Notes: generated by a model not told the origin, from the sequence alone. 64,000 nucleotides of DNA from Mycolicibacterium holsaticum DSM 44478 = JCM 12374 (GCF_019645835.1 NZ_CP080998.1:2666001-2730000), one strand, 5' to 3'. Positions 34,253 through 43,232 are shown, counted from the first letter of the stretch. Made by a program: numbers and translations.

Positions 34253-35470
34253 GTGACCACGACGGAACCGGTCGATTTGTCCGATCTTTCGTTGTGGCAG
34301 AACGGTTTTCCCGATGAACTGTTCACGATGCTGCGCCGTGAGCGGCCGGTCTTCCATCATCGGCTCACCGACGGTGTCGCCAGAACGGTCACCCGGGACT
34401 TCTGGGTGACCACCAAGCACCGGCACGCGCTACGCATCCACCGCGACACCGACGCGTTCACCGCCGTGGACGGCCCGCTCATCCAGGGAATCGGTCCGGC
34501 GGGCGCGTTTCCCAACATCATCAACATGGATCCGCCCGAGCAGACCAAGCGGCGCAGGGTGATGTCGCACGCCTTCACCCCGCGCGCTATCGGCAAGCTC
34601 GAGAACGGTATCCGCCGGCGGGCGGCAGCGCTCGTCGACCGCCTGCTGGAGTCGGGCACCGGCGACTGGATCGAGGACGTCGCCGACGTCCTGCCGATGG
34701 CGGTCATCGGCGACATCATCGGCATCCCCGAAAAGGACCGACCGCAGATCTTCGCCACGTTCGACCGGATCCTGAAGGCGGGTCCGTCGCAAGACCAGGT
34801 GGAGGCGTTCACCGAGGTCTTCACGTATGCGGTCGACCTCACGGCCGAGAAACGGCGCCATCCCGTCGACGACATCTGGAGCGCGCTGGCCACCGCGGTG
34901 ATCACCGACGAACACGGCGAGCAATTGTCCATCCCCGAAACGGAACTCGAAAGCTTCTTCTTCGTCCTGGCGTTCGCCGGCAGTGACACCACGAAGAACG
35001 CCCTGGCCTACGGGCTGCAGGCGTTCGTCGCCGATCCCGCGCAGATCGAGCGCTACCGCACCGACGAGTCGATCCGATCGGCCGCGGTCGAGGAGGTGCT
35101 GCGCTGGTCGAGCCCGGTGGCGTTCTGGACCCGCACCACCCGGGTCGACGTGGAGATGGACGGCGTCGCGATCCCGGCGGGTCAGCGGGTGGTGGCGATG
35201 CTGCGCTCGGCCAACCGCGACGAGGAGATCTTCGACGACCCGTTCCGGTTCGACATCGGCCGCGTCGACAACCCGCACGTCACGTTCGGCGGCGGTGGGG
35301 CGCACTACTGCCTGGGCGCGATGCTGGCGCGCGCGGAGATCCGCGCCGTTCTCGACGAGTTGCTGTGCCGCGCCGACCACATCAGCCTGGGGCCAGCGAC
35401 CGTGTCGTATCCCCACCTGGCCAACAACATGACGATCTTCGACGCGCTGCCGATCACCGTGTGGGCTTAG
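34253..35470 (+). CDS. Cytochrome P450 (1)
   Basis: A 405-residue soluble P450. The I-helix is AFAGSDTTKN, the K-helix EEVLRWSSP, and the haem loop FGGGGAHYCLG with Cys353. The N-terminus (VDLSDLSLWQNGFPDELFTM) resembles the CYP125/CYP142/CYP124 group that hydroxylates sterol or lipid termini; that placement is tentative. Start GTG 34253 has the ribosome site CCAGGAGG. It is divergent from the Rieske operon and its stop overlaps that of the convergent CoA-transferase by four bases. Confidence 0.92.
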   Translation: MTTTEPVDLSDLSLWQNGFPDELFTMLRRERPVFHHRLTDGVARTVTRDFWVTTKHRHALRIHRDTDAFTAVDGPLIQGIGPAGAFPNIINMDPPEQTKRRRVMSHAFTPRAIGKLENGIRRRAAALVDRLLESGTGDWIEDVADVLPMAVIGDIIGIPEKDRPQIFATFDRILKAGPSQDQVEAFTEVFTYAVDLTAEKRRHPVDDIWSALATAVITDEHGEQLSIPETELESFFFVLAFAGSDTTKNALAYGLQAFVADPAQIERYRTDESIRSAAVEEVLRWSSPVAFWTRTTRVDVEMDGVAIPAGQRVVAMLRSANRDEEIFDDPFRFDIGRVDNPHVTFGGGGAHYCLGAMLARAEIRAVLDELLCRADHISLGPATVSYPHLANNMTIFDALPITVWA

Positions 35471-37764
35471 AGGCCTTTGGGGCGGGTGCCGATCACGTCG
35501 TCGGCGCTGAGCCGGTCCAGCTCGGCGTCCTCGAGACCGCACAGTTGCGACAGCACCTCGGCGTTGTGCTCGCCGAGCCGCGGCGGCGTGCGGTACAGCC
35601 AGGCGTCGACGCCGTCGGGCCGGGCGAACGGCGGGCACGGGTACCAGCCCGCGCCGGTGCTGGGATGGTCGAGCTTCTCGAAGAAGCCGCGGTGTAGCAG
35701 CTGCGGGTTCTCGACCACCAGGGACGGTGAGATCACTACGGCCGCCGGGATGCCCTGCTGCACAAGTGTTTCCACTGCTGCCTCGGCGTCGCGGGACGCC
35801 AGCCACTGGTCCAGCGCGCCGCCGGTGAGGCTCGCCAGCGCGGCACGCTGGGCGTCGGTGCGGGCGGAGACCGCCACCCAGGTGTCCTGCCCCGCGCAGG
35901 GATAGACGTCCTGGTCCGAGTCGGGACGCCCACGGTTGCCGCGACGTTCCATGACCTGTCCGAAGACCTCGTATTCCATTGTCTGCGCCGCGGTTACGTT
36001 CAGCACGGTCTCGATCATCGGCACCTCGACGAGCTGGCCGCGGCCCGTGCGCTCGGCGTATTCCAGTGCGGCGAGCAGCGCGAACCCCGCGTGCGCCCCG
36101 GCGAGCGGATCGCACGCTCCGCGCGGGGCGATCGGCGGGCCGTCGGGAAGCCCGGTCACCCACGCCAACCCGGCGATCTGCTCCATCGTCGGCGCGAACC
36201 CCACCCGGTCGCGCCACGGTCCGCTCAGCCCGAACGCGGGCATCCGCATCAGCACCAGCCGCGGGTTGATGTCCAGCAGCACATCGGCGCCCAGGCCGAA
36301 CTGGTCCATCACCCGCGGCGAGAAATTCTCCACCACCGCGTCGGCCTTGCGCACCAGCTCCTTGACCAGCCGCAGCCCGTCGGGGGACTGCAGGTCCAGC
36401 GTCACCGAGCGTTTGTTGGTGTTCATCGCGTGAAAGACCCAGCCGTACTCCCACCAGTCGTCGACGTCCTTGCGCATGCCACCCGAGTACCGGATGCCGT
36501 CGGGGCGCTGCACCGATTCGATCTTGATCACGTCGGCGCCGAACGCCGCAAGGGCGTGGGTGGCCGCCGGCCCGGCCCAGAACGCGGTGAAGTCCACGAT
36601 CCGCACGCCGGACAGCGGCCGCACACCGCAGGATGCCGTCGACGTCGACGCTCGTGGCTGCCAGGGGCGTTCGCCGTCGCTGTCCCCGACCGACGGCGCC
36701 CGGCGCAGCGGCGCGGGCCGGGCTTCGCTCATCAGCCACGGCGGGCGCGGTTGCCGGAAACCCGCGGGGTTGTCCACATACACGCCGCGCTGCTGCATGT
36801 GGTCCATCGCCGGTATCGTCGCGCCGTTGCCCAGCGGAGCCAGCGGCAGCCGGAACAGCTGCCCGAGCTCGACGATCTCCTCGACGGTGCGGGCCCGCAG
36901 CCACGGGTCGATGCGTTCGCGAATCCACTCCCGGTAGTCCCACCGGCCGATCTGGAACTGCAGCGCGGGAACCTCGGTGAACTCCGAACATTCCACCATC
37001 GCGGCGAAATCCAGCCACTGCTGGCCGGTCACCATGCTGATCCCGACGTAGCCGTCCTTGGCCTGCTCGATCGACGGGACCTCGACCGAGCGCCGCACCG
37101 GCGGCACCTGCAGCAGTTGGCTGTGCAACCACTCCCCGCTCTGCATCAAGGTCACCGCCTCGAGCATCGACATGTCGAGATGACCGCCAGGCCCGCCGGT
37201 GCGCACCCGCCGGTGCAGGGCCAGCGCGCCGTAGGCCGCCCACACCCCGCCCATGAACTCCCCCAGCTCACCGCCGATCGAGATCGGCGGGCCTGCCGGG
37301 TCACCGCGAAACCCCGTCAGGCCAGAAGCGGCCTGCAGGGTGAACTCCGTGGCGGGGCGCTGCGCCCACGGGCCGGCCCAGCCGAAGTCCGAGACGGTGA
37401 CCACGACGCAGTTTGGTGCGATCTCACCAAGCCGCTGTGGGTCCAATTTCTGCGCTTCGGCTTCGGTGCGGTTCGCGGTCAGCACGACGATATCGGCGCC
37501 CGCCAGCAGATCGTCGGAACAGCTTGTCACGCTTTGCTTTCCGGAGTTGAGATAGCTGAACAGCGGTGAATCGGCACCTTCGGGTGGGGCGGCGCCGGTG
37601 AGCGTGTACCGGCGGAACGGATCGCCTTCTGGCGGTTCGACCTTGACCACGTCGGCGCCGGCGTCCACCAGGAGCTTGCCGCAGTACGCGCCGGCGATCC
37701 GGTCGCTGATCTCCACGACGCGCAGGTCACCGAGCGGGGTGGGTGCTATGTCGCCCACACGCAC
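35467..37764 (-). CDS. Double-domain family III CoA-transferase (CaiB/BaiF)
   Basis: A 765-residue protein, about twice the family length, made of two CoA-transferase modules (about 10-375 and 390-765). Module 1 has GGHLDMSMLEAVTLMQSGEW with the catalytic-type Asp. Module 2 has GQLVEVPMIETVLN, where Glu replaces Asp. Both have CoA-binding DVVKVEPPEGDPFRRY or DVIKIESVQRPDGIRY blocks, given here by their starts. It would move CoA between a donor thioester and the pathway acid. The start at 37764 is GTG. Divergent from the GntR regulator with element B between. Functionally it may be an internal heterodimer. Confidence 0.88.
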   Translation of the reverse strand: MRVGDIAPTPLGDLRVVEISDRIAGAYCGKLLVDAGADVVKVEPPEGDPFRRYTLTGAAPPEGADSPLFSYLNSGKQSVTSCSDDLLAGADIVVLTANRTEAEAQKLDPQRLGEIAPNCVVVTVSDFGWAGPWAQRPATEFTLQAASGLTGFRGDPAGPPISIGGELGEFMGGVWAAYGALALHRRVRTGGPGGHLDMSMLEAVTLMQSGEWLHSQLLQVPPVRRSVEVPSIEQAKDGYVGISMVTGQQWLDFAAMVECSEFTEVPALQFQIGRWDYREWIRERIDPWLRARTVEEIVELGQLFRLPLAPLGNGATIPAMDHMQQRGVYVDNPAGFRQPRPPWLMSEARPAPLRRAPSVGDSDGERPWQPRASTSTASCGVRPLSGVRIVDFTAFWAGPAATHALAAFGADVIKIESVQRPDGIRYSGGMRKDVDDWWEYGWVFHAMNTNKRSVTLDLQSPDGLRLVKELVRKADAVVENFSPRVMDQFGLGADVLLDINPRLVLMRMPAFGLSGPWRDRVGFAPTMEQIAGLAWVTGLPDGPPIAPRGACDPLAGAHAGFALLAALEYAERTGRGQLVEVPMIETVLNVTAAQTMEYEVFGQVMERRGNRGRPDSDQDVYPCAGQDTWVAVSARTDAQRAALASLTGGALDQWLASRDAEAAVETLVQQGIPAAVVISPSLVVENPQLLHRGFFEKLDHPSTGAGWYPCPPFARPDGVDAWLYRTPPRLGEHNAEVLSQLCGLEDAELDRLSADDVIGTRPKGL

Positions 37765-37783
37765 GACCTCCCTCGTTTTTCGC

Positions 37784-37800
37784 CATCTTAGTAACTATTG
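37784..37800. promoter_or_regulatory. AT-rich cluster element B (CoA-transferase/GntR divergent promoter)
   Basis: CATCTTAGTAACTATTG sits between the CoA-transferase and the GntR-family gene. It contains the short palindrome-like TAGTAACTA and matches element A at 12 of 17 bases. Position is right for autoregulation by the adjacent GntR protein; that is inference. Confidence 0.45.
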
Positions 37801-37851
37801 GCGGATAGCCGGCCCGGGTGGCGGTGCTGTCGCTGTTAATATTGCGATGTC

Positions 37852-38661
37852 ATGACCACACTGGGTATCGGTCCCGAAGCGCGACGGCGGCTGGGGGCAC
37901 GCAGAACCGCCGAGATCGTCGCCGACGAACTCCGTCGCCAGATCATCGAGGGCGAGTTGTCCGACGGTGATCTGCTGCCGCGCCAGGAATTGCTCGTCGA
38001 ACAGTTCAACGTGAGCCTGGTGTCGCTGCGAGAAGCATTGCGAATACTGGAAACCGAGGGCCTGGTGTCGGTGCGCCGCGGCAACCGCGGCGGCGCCGTC
38101 GTGCACGCACCGGCCAAAGCGAGCGCAGCCTACATGCTGGGCCTGTTGCTGCAGAGCGATTATGTGCCGCTCGCCGACCTCGGCACCGCCTTACAGGAAC
38201 TCGACCCGATGTGCGCTGCGCTTGCCGCGCGCCGTCCCGACCGCGCCAAGACGTTGATCCCCAAGCTCAGGGAACTCAACGAGGCCATGGCCGAACACAT
38301 CGACGACGGCGCCCGGTTCACCGAGATCGGCGGGCAGTTCCACGACGAAATCGTGCGCGGCTGCGGCAACCACACGATGATCGCGGTGGTCGGCAGCCTC
38401 GAGACGCTGTGGACCGGGCACCTGAACTGGTGGGCTGAGGAAACCGCGGCCCGCGGCGAGTACCCGTCGCTGGGCAAGCGGCGCATCGCGTTGCGGGTGC
38501 ACACCAAGATCGTCGACGCCATCGAGGCCGGTGACGCCGAACGTGCCAGGAAACTGGCTGCCCGTCACGTCGCCGACACCCAGACCTACTTGCTCGCAGG
38601 CGATCCCGAGCAGCGGATCGTGGCCCTGTCACCGCAGGCGCTGGCGCAACGCCAGCGCTGA
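37852..38661 (+). CDS. GntR-family regulator, FCD (FadR) type
   Basis: A 269-residue transcription factor. The N-terminal winged helix (RRTAEIVADELRRQIIEGEL, then FNVSLVSLREALRILETEGL) has the usual GntR recognition helix. The FCD effector domain covers about 95-245, with metal-site residues suggested by Asp and His in LDPMCAALA, GGQFHDEIV and ARHVADTQ. FCD regulators often bind acids or acyl-CoAs. It is probably the local regulator of the catabolic island. SDR follows 11 bp downstream. Confidence 0.88.
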   Translation: MTTLGIGPEARRRLGARRTAEIVADELRRQIIEGELSDGDLLPRQELLVEQFNVSLVSLREALRILETEGLVSVRRGNRGGAVVHAPAKASAAYMLGLLLQSDYVPLADLGTALQELDPMCAALAARRPDRAKTLIPKLRELNEAMAEHIDDGARFTEIGGQFHDEIVRGCGNHTMIAVVGSLETLWTGHLNWWAEETAARGEYPSLGKRRIALRVHTKIVDAIEAGDAERARKLAARHVADTQTYLLAGDPEQRIVALSPQALAQRQR

Positions 38662-38672
38662 AGGGGTCTGGC

Positions 38673-39386
38673 ATGCGCACGGCGCTGATCACCGGCGGCA
38701 GCGGTGGCATCGGAAAAGCCTGTGGCCGTAGGCTCGTCGCCGCCGGATATGACGTTCTGCTGACCGCGCGGCGGGAAGAGCCGCTGCGGGCGGCGGCCCA
38801 GGAGTTGGGTGCGCGCTACGTCGTTGCCGACGCGTGCGCACCCGCGACGTTTGCGCCCGCGGTCGACGCGGCCGAGCGCATCGACCTGGTGGTGCATGCC
38901 TCGGGCGTCCTGGGCGGCACCTACGCACGCAAGCAGACCTTCGCCCAATGGCGCGCCACCATGGCAGCCAACCTGGACTCCTGCTTCGTGGTGACCTCGG
39001 CCGCGCTGCCGAAGATGGCAGCGGGCTCGCGCTTCGTGTTCGTCTCGTCCTCGGCGGCACACGAGCCGATGCGGGCCCGGACCGCCTATTCGGCCTCGAA
39101 GGCCGGAATGAACGCGTTCGCCGCGGCGCTGGCACAGGAAGTCGATCGAGACGGCATCAACGTCCACGTCGTCACGCCCGGCCCGGTCGAAACCGAGATG
39201 TTGCAGGATGTGCCGTTCGAGATGTACGCCATCCGCGCTGCCGACGTCGCCGAAGCGGTCGCCTGGCTGGACACCGTGGACCCGTCGGTGGACCTGCCCG
39301 AGATCAGATTGCACGCCGTCACGCGCGGCCCGGCGGCACGGCCTCCGGTGGTCCCGTTGGAGGTGCAGCGCCGGGCAGCGCCTTGA
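38673..39386 (+). CDS. Short-chain dehydrogenase/reductase
   Basis: A 237-residue classical SDR. TGGSGGIG cofactor motif at the N-terminus, active-site Ser in FVFVSSSAAHE and Tyr/Lys in AYSASKAG. The R following the second strand (LLTARREE) suggests NADP preference. In an operon with the GntR gene. The last 68 bp overlap the 3' end of the convergent amidohydrolase. It likely interconverts a hydroxyl and keto group of the pathway compound. Confidence 0.88.
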   Translation: MRTALITGGSGGIGKACGRRLVAAGYDVLLTARREEPLRAAAQELGARYVVADACAPATFAPAVDAAERIDLVVHASGVLGGTYARKQTFAQWRATMAANLDSCFVVTSAALPKMAAGSRFVFVSSSAAHEPMRARTAYSASKAGMNAFAAALAQEVDRDGINVHVVTPGPVETEMLQDVPFEMYAIRAADVAEAVAWLDTVDPSVDLPEIRLHAVTRGPAARPPVVPLEVQRRAAP

Positions 39387-40470
39387 CCGTCGCAGGCAGA
39401 CCGTAGAGCGCGGTGGCGTTGCCCCGCATGATGCGCTCACGCTGATCGGCGGGAAACCGCCTGATGGCCCAGTCCGGCGCGTCGTAGCTCCAGTGCGGAT
39501 AGTCCGTGGAGAACATCAGGTTGTCACCGAGATCCATCATCTCCAGATAATCCCGGTACACCGCGACGTTGACGTCTTCGAGCGGCTGGGTGGTGAACCG
39601 GACGTGCTCGCGCACATAGTCCGACGGTCTGCGTCGTACGAAGGGCAAGTCGGCCTTGCGCTGCTCCCAGATCCGGTCCATCCGCCACATCACCGGCAGC
39701 GCCCAGGTGAAACCGCCCTCGACGAACACGATCCGCAGCCCGGGATGCCGGTCGAATGCCCCGTCGAACACCAGGCTCATCAGGTGCGCGACGTAGAGCA
39801 GCGGCCAGGACGCGAAGAAGTCGTGCCAGTGCGCCGGGTTGCCGACCGGGTAGATCGGGATCAGCTCGAACGGGGTCTGACCCATCAGATGGGTGGCCAC
39901 CGGAAGTCCGTGCCGCGCGGCCGCCTCGTAGATCGGATCGAAATGCTCGCTGCCGAACGGTATTCCACGCGTCTGGGGGGTCATCAAGACCTCAGCCATG
40001 TAGGGATGGCCGGCCCAGCGTTCGATTTCACGCGCCGAGGCCACCGGATCCTGGGCGGTGATGCTGATCGTGCCGCGCCACCGTCCGTGCCAGTTGTTCT
40101 CGCCCAGCCACACGTCGGCCAGCCAGTCGTTGTGGGTGGCCTTGAGGATGTGCTCGGCCTGCGGCAGCTGCGCATCGCACATCGGTTCCAGCAGCGCGAT
40201 GCTCACCCCGGCGTCGATCAGCAGTTGCTGGGCGGCGAAGTCGGGATCGCTTCCCGCTGCGCCACCCGCCGGCGGCGCGGCGTCGACCCGCAACGACATG
40301 GTCTTGTAGGAGTCCGGGGTGTCGTAGAAATGCGGTATCGGCGAGGTCGCGCGACCGGTCGGCCACAGGGTGTCCCTCCACTGTGCGGGGGCATAGGACT
40401 TCAGCACCTCGCTCGAGACGGGCAGCGGGTGCACGTCGGTGTCGACGATGCTGACCGCGACGTCCGTCAC
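39319..40470 (-). CDS. Amidohydrolase 2-family protein (ACMSD-like) 1
   Basis: A 383-residue TIM-barrel metalloprotein of the Amidohydro_2 family (decarboxylases such as ACMSD, and hydrolases). The first metal motif is VDTDVHPLP with Asp and His present. Further candidate ligands lie in LPVATHLMGQTP and in the C-terminal FSTDYPHWSYDAP. GTG 40470 overlaps the stop of the next amidohydrolase (GTGA). Metal-dependent decarboxylation or C-C hydrolysis is possible. The C-terminal 30 residues are Pro-rich and overlap the SDR. Confidence 0.85.
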   Translation of the reverse strand: MTDVAVSIVDTDVHPLPVSSEVLKSYAPAQWRDTLWPTGRATSPIPHFYDTPDSYKTMSLRVDAAPPAGGAAGSDPDFAAQQLLIDAGVSIALLEPMCDAQLPQAEHILKATHNDWLADVWLGENNWHGRWRGTISITAQDPVASAREIERWAGHPYMAEVLMTPQTRGIPFGSEHFDPIYEAAARHGLPVATHLMGQTPFELIPIYPVGNPAHWHDFFASWPLLYVAHLMSLVFDGAFDRHPGLRIVFVEGGFTWALPVMWRMDRIWEQRKADLPFVRRRPSDYVREHVRFTTQPLEDVNVAVYRDYLEMMDLGDNLMFSTDYPHWSYDAPDWAIRRFPADQRERIMRGNATALYGLPATVKALPGAAPPTGPPEAVPPGRA

Positions 40471-41525
40471 AGCCGGCTCCCTTCCAGGTCTGCGGTGATG
40501 GCGTACAGCTCGGCGGCGTTGCGCCACAACACCTTCTCGCGCTGGACGTCGTTGAGCCCGGCGGTCACCGCTGCCGGTGTCGACGTCGACCAGTGCGGGT
40601 AGTTGGATCCGTACATCAGCAGCTCCGACTTGTCGGTGTAATCCAGCCACCGTTCGGTCAGGGCGGTGTCGGTCGGCCCGTCCAGCGCCGACGAGCAGAA
40701 CCGGACGTGGTCGCGCAGGTATGCGCTCGGATAGCGGTCGACCCACGGTGTCTGGTCCCGCATCGACATCCAGAAGGTGTCCAGGCGCCACATCAGCGGC
40801 GTGAGGATGTCGTAGCCGCCGTCGGCGAAGACGAACCGCAGGCCGCGATGGCGACCGAACATCCCCTCGATGATCAGCGTCGCCAGGTGCACAAAGCCGT
40901 TCAGCGGCATGAACGCGGCGTATCCGGGATAGGTGTGGGCGTGCCCGGCGAACGTCGGCGCATGGTCAACTCCGTTGCCGCCGTTGATGTGTACGGCCAC
41001 CGGCAGGCCGTGTGCGGCCGCGGCTTCCCAGATCGGTTCGAACATCGGTTTGCCGTAGGGTTCGCGCGACTGCAGCGGCACCCCGACCTGCACCATCTTC
41101 GGATGGCCGGCCAACCGGTCGATCTCGGCGACCGCACCCTTGACGTCCTCGGGGTTGACGCGGATGGTGCCGCGAAACCGGCCGCTGGTGTCGGCGTCCA
41201 GCCAGCGCTCCAGCAGCCAGTCGTTGACCGCCGCGCAGATGCGGCTGTTGAGCAGGTAGTCGGCGATGTTGCCGCGTGTCAACGGGTTCAGGACCGCCAC
41301 GTCGACACCGGCGTCGGCCAGGTGGCGCCCGACCGTCTCGGGGTCCGAGCCCGGATAGTGCTCGCCGTAGAGCTCCTGGCGGTAGTCCCCACCAGGGGCC
41401 TGGTACCACTGCTGTTCGACATCGGGGATGGCGCGCAGCTTGTGCGCGGGGGGCAGATAGCGGCGGATCTCCGAGTTATAGCGGAAATGGGGCTGGACGT
41501 TGGCGTCGATGACCGGCGTGCTCAT
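40467..41525 (-). CDS. Amidohydrolase 2-family protein (ACMSD-like) 2
   Basis: A 352-residue paralogue of the neighbouring amidohydrolase. The N-terminal motif reads VIDANVQPHFR: the metal His of the usual DxHxH type is replaced by Gln, with a His two residues later. VAVHINGGNGVDHAP and YGSNYPHWSTSTP keep the later blocks, though the usual Asp before YPHW is also changed to Asn. It may be a non-catalytic partner of protein 1 or use a shifted site. ATG 41525 overlaps the Rieske ferredoxin stop (ATGA). Confidence 0.85.
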   Translation of the reverse strand: MSTPVIDANVQPHFRYNSEIRRYLPPAHKLRAIPDVEQQWYQAPGGDYRQELYGEHYPGSDPETVGRHLADAGVDVAVLNPLTRGNIADYLLNSRICAAVNDWLLERWLDADTSGRFRGTIRVNPEDVKGAVAEIDRLAGHPKMVQVGVPLQSREPYGKPMFEPIWEAAAAHGLPVAVHINGGNGVDHAPTFAGHAHTYPGYAAFMPLNGFVHLATLIIEGMFGRHRGLRFVFADGGYDILTPLMWRLDTFWMSMRDQTPWVDRYPSAYLRDHVRFCSSALDGPTDTALTERWLDYTDKSELLMYGSNYPHWSTSTPAAVTAGLNDVQREKVLWRNAAELYAITADLEGSRL

Positions 41526-41878
41526 GCGGTCAGGAACACATGTCCGTCGACGACGTCGACCTCGTAGGTTCGCACCCGCTTGGCCGGATCGGCGAGGTTG
41601 ACGCCGGTGGTGATGTCGAACTCCCATTGGTGCCAGGGACACCTGGCGATGCGGCCGACCCGTGTCTGCCGTACCTGGCCGGGCACGTCGGGATCGAACT
41701 CGTTGGCGCCGCCGACGTACCCGGCGCACAGCGGGGCCCCTTCGTGCGCACAGTAATTCGCGATGGCATACAGCGAGCCGTCGATGTTGTACACACCGAC
41801 ACCGAACTTGCCTGCCTGCACCAACTTCATGCTGCCGGGAGGCAGGTCCTCGATCGCGCATACCGCCAGGCGCTGCAT
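41522..41878 (-). CDS. Rieske [2Fe-2S] ferredoxin
   Basis: A 118-residue Rieske protein with cluster ligands C43-A-H45 and C80-PW-H83. The 34-residue distance between the two ligand pairs is about twice the usual 15-17; the extra residues (GGANEFDPDVPGQVRQTRVG) form an insertion. It is the first gene of an operon with the two amidohydrolases and is divergent from P450-2. It may carry electrons to the KshA-like oxygenase or to a P450. No reductase gene is adjacent. Confidence 0.87.
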   Translation of the reverse strand: MQRLAVCAIEDLPPGSMKLVQAGKFGVGVYNIDGSLYAIANYCAHEGAPLCAGYVGGANEFDPDVPGQVRQTRVGRIARCPWHQWEFDITTGVNLADPAKRVRTYEVDVVDGHVFLTA

Positions 41879-41909
41879 TCCGTCCCCTCGGTCTCCTTGA
41901 CCTAGATTA

Positions 41910-41929
41910 CCTAAAATAGTAAAGATAGA
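41910..41929 (-). promoter_or_regulatory. AT-rich cluster element D (Rieske ferredoxin/P450 divergent promoter)
   Basis: Read on the minus strand it is TCTATCTTTACTATTTTAGG, 18/20 identical to element C. It lies in the 89-bp gap between the Rieske ferredoxin operon and P450-2. Both copies therefore stand between a Rieske-protein operon and a P450. Confidence 0.65.
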
Positions 41930-41967
41930 CCGTTAGAGCGCAAGACCGCGCTGCCCGGGAGGCGTAC

Positions 41968-43185
41968 GTGACGATCAGCATCGATTCGGACAACCCGACG
42001 GCTCCGGACTTGGCGCATGATCCCTACGCGTTCTTCGCGCACAAACGCAGAACCGAACCGGTATGGCAGGGCACGATCATGGACACCTCCATGACGCCTC
42101 CGGAGTTGCTGTCTGCGCAGGAGTGGACGCTGTTCGACTTCGACAGCGTCTTCGCCGCGTTTCGCGACGGCGACACGTATACCTCGCAGATCTACGAGAA
42201 CACGATCGATCTGGTGCTCGGCCCGACCATCCTGAGCATGCACGGCAAGCAGCACCACGACCACCGCAGCCTGGTCGCCAAGGCTTTTCGGCAGAGCGCT
42301 CTGGAATACTGGGAACCCGCGCTGATCGATCCGATCTGTCACGAGTTGATCGACGCGATCAAGGACGACGGCGGCGCCGACCTGGTGCAGGCGCTGACGT
42401 TCGAGTTCCCCACCCGTATCACCGCCGCGCTGCTCGGACTGCCCCAGCAGGACCTGGAGTTGTTCAGGCGACTGTCACTGGAGCTCATCTCGATCACCGA
42501 GGACATCGAGGCGGGGCTGAACGCATCGGTGGAGTTGGGCGCGTATTTCCAGGACCTGGTGGACCAGCGGCGCCGGGCGATCACCGAGGACATCATCGGT
42601 GATCTCGTCGCCGCCGAGATCGACGGCGAACGGCTCACCGACGAAGCCATCATCTCGTTTCTTCGGTTGCTGCTGCCCGCCGGTCTGGAGACCACCTACC
42701 GGTCGTCGAGCAACCTGCTCCACCTGCTGTTGACCCATCCCGATCAACTGCGCGCGGTGCAGAACGACCGCGATCTGATCCCGGCCGCGATCGAGGAGGG
42801 CCTGCGCTACGAGACGCCGTTGGTTTCGGTGCCGCGCAGCACAACCCGCGACGTCGAGGTGCACGGTGTCGGAATCCCGCAGGGCGCGCAGGTCAACCTG
42901 TGCATGGGGTCGGCCAACCGCGACGAGAAACGATGGCCCGACGCAGAGGTTTTCGACATCCACCGGTCCAGAAAACCGCACATCTCGTTCGCGGGCGGAA
43001 TTCACAGCTGCCTTGGCCTGCACCTGGCCCGGGTGGAGACGCGGTCGATGCTGAACAGCCTTTTCGACCGGGTGACCGACCTCGAGCTGCTCGCCGGCGA
43101 GGACACCAGGATCGTGGGCATGCCGTTTCGCTCCCCCACGCGCCTGCCGGTGTCCTTTCGTGCCGCGTCGAGGGGTTCTGCCTGA
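41968..43185 (+). CDS. Cytochrome P450 (2)
   Basis: A 405-residue P450. The haem loop is FAGGIHSCLGLHLAR with Cys348, the K-helix is EEGLRYETP, and the I-helix is LLPAGLETTYRSSSN, with Glu-Thr-Thr in place of the commoner Asp/Glu-Thr arrangement. Start GTG 41968 follows GGGAGGCGTAC. It lies divergent from the Rieske ferredoxin operon, sharing element D. It may insert oxygen into the same substrate; specificity is not readable. Confidence 0.92.
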   Translation: MTISIDSDNPTAPDLAHDPYAFFAHKRRTEPVWQGTIMDTSMTPPELLSAQEWTLFDFDSVFAAFRDGDTYTSQIYENTIDLVLGPTILSMHGKQHHDHRSLVAKAFRQSALEYWEPALIDPICHELIDAIKDDGGADLVQALTFEFPTRITAALLGLPQQDLELFRRLSLELISITEDIEAGLNASVELGAYFQDLVDQRRRAITEDIIGDLVAAEIDGERLTDEAIISFLRLLLPAGLETTYRSSSNLLHLLLTHPDQLRAVQNDRDLIPAAIEEGLRYETPLVSVPRSTTRDVEVHGVGIPQGAQVNLCMGSANRDEKRWPDAEVFDIHRSRKPHISFAGGIHSCLGLHLARVETRSMLNSLFDRVTDLELLAGEDTRIVGMPFRSPTRLPVSFRAASRGSA

Positions 43186-43232
43186 GCTTGTGGAGCCGCG
43201 CGGCGATACTGCACCCGCGCCAAATGCGCCTG

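Noticed and set aside
36091..37569. 492-residue plus-strand frame opposite the CoA-transferase
   Set aside because: No motif, Arg/His-rich composition; the minus strand has both CoA-transferase modules in frame.
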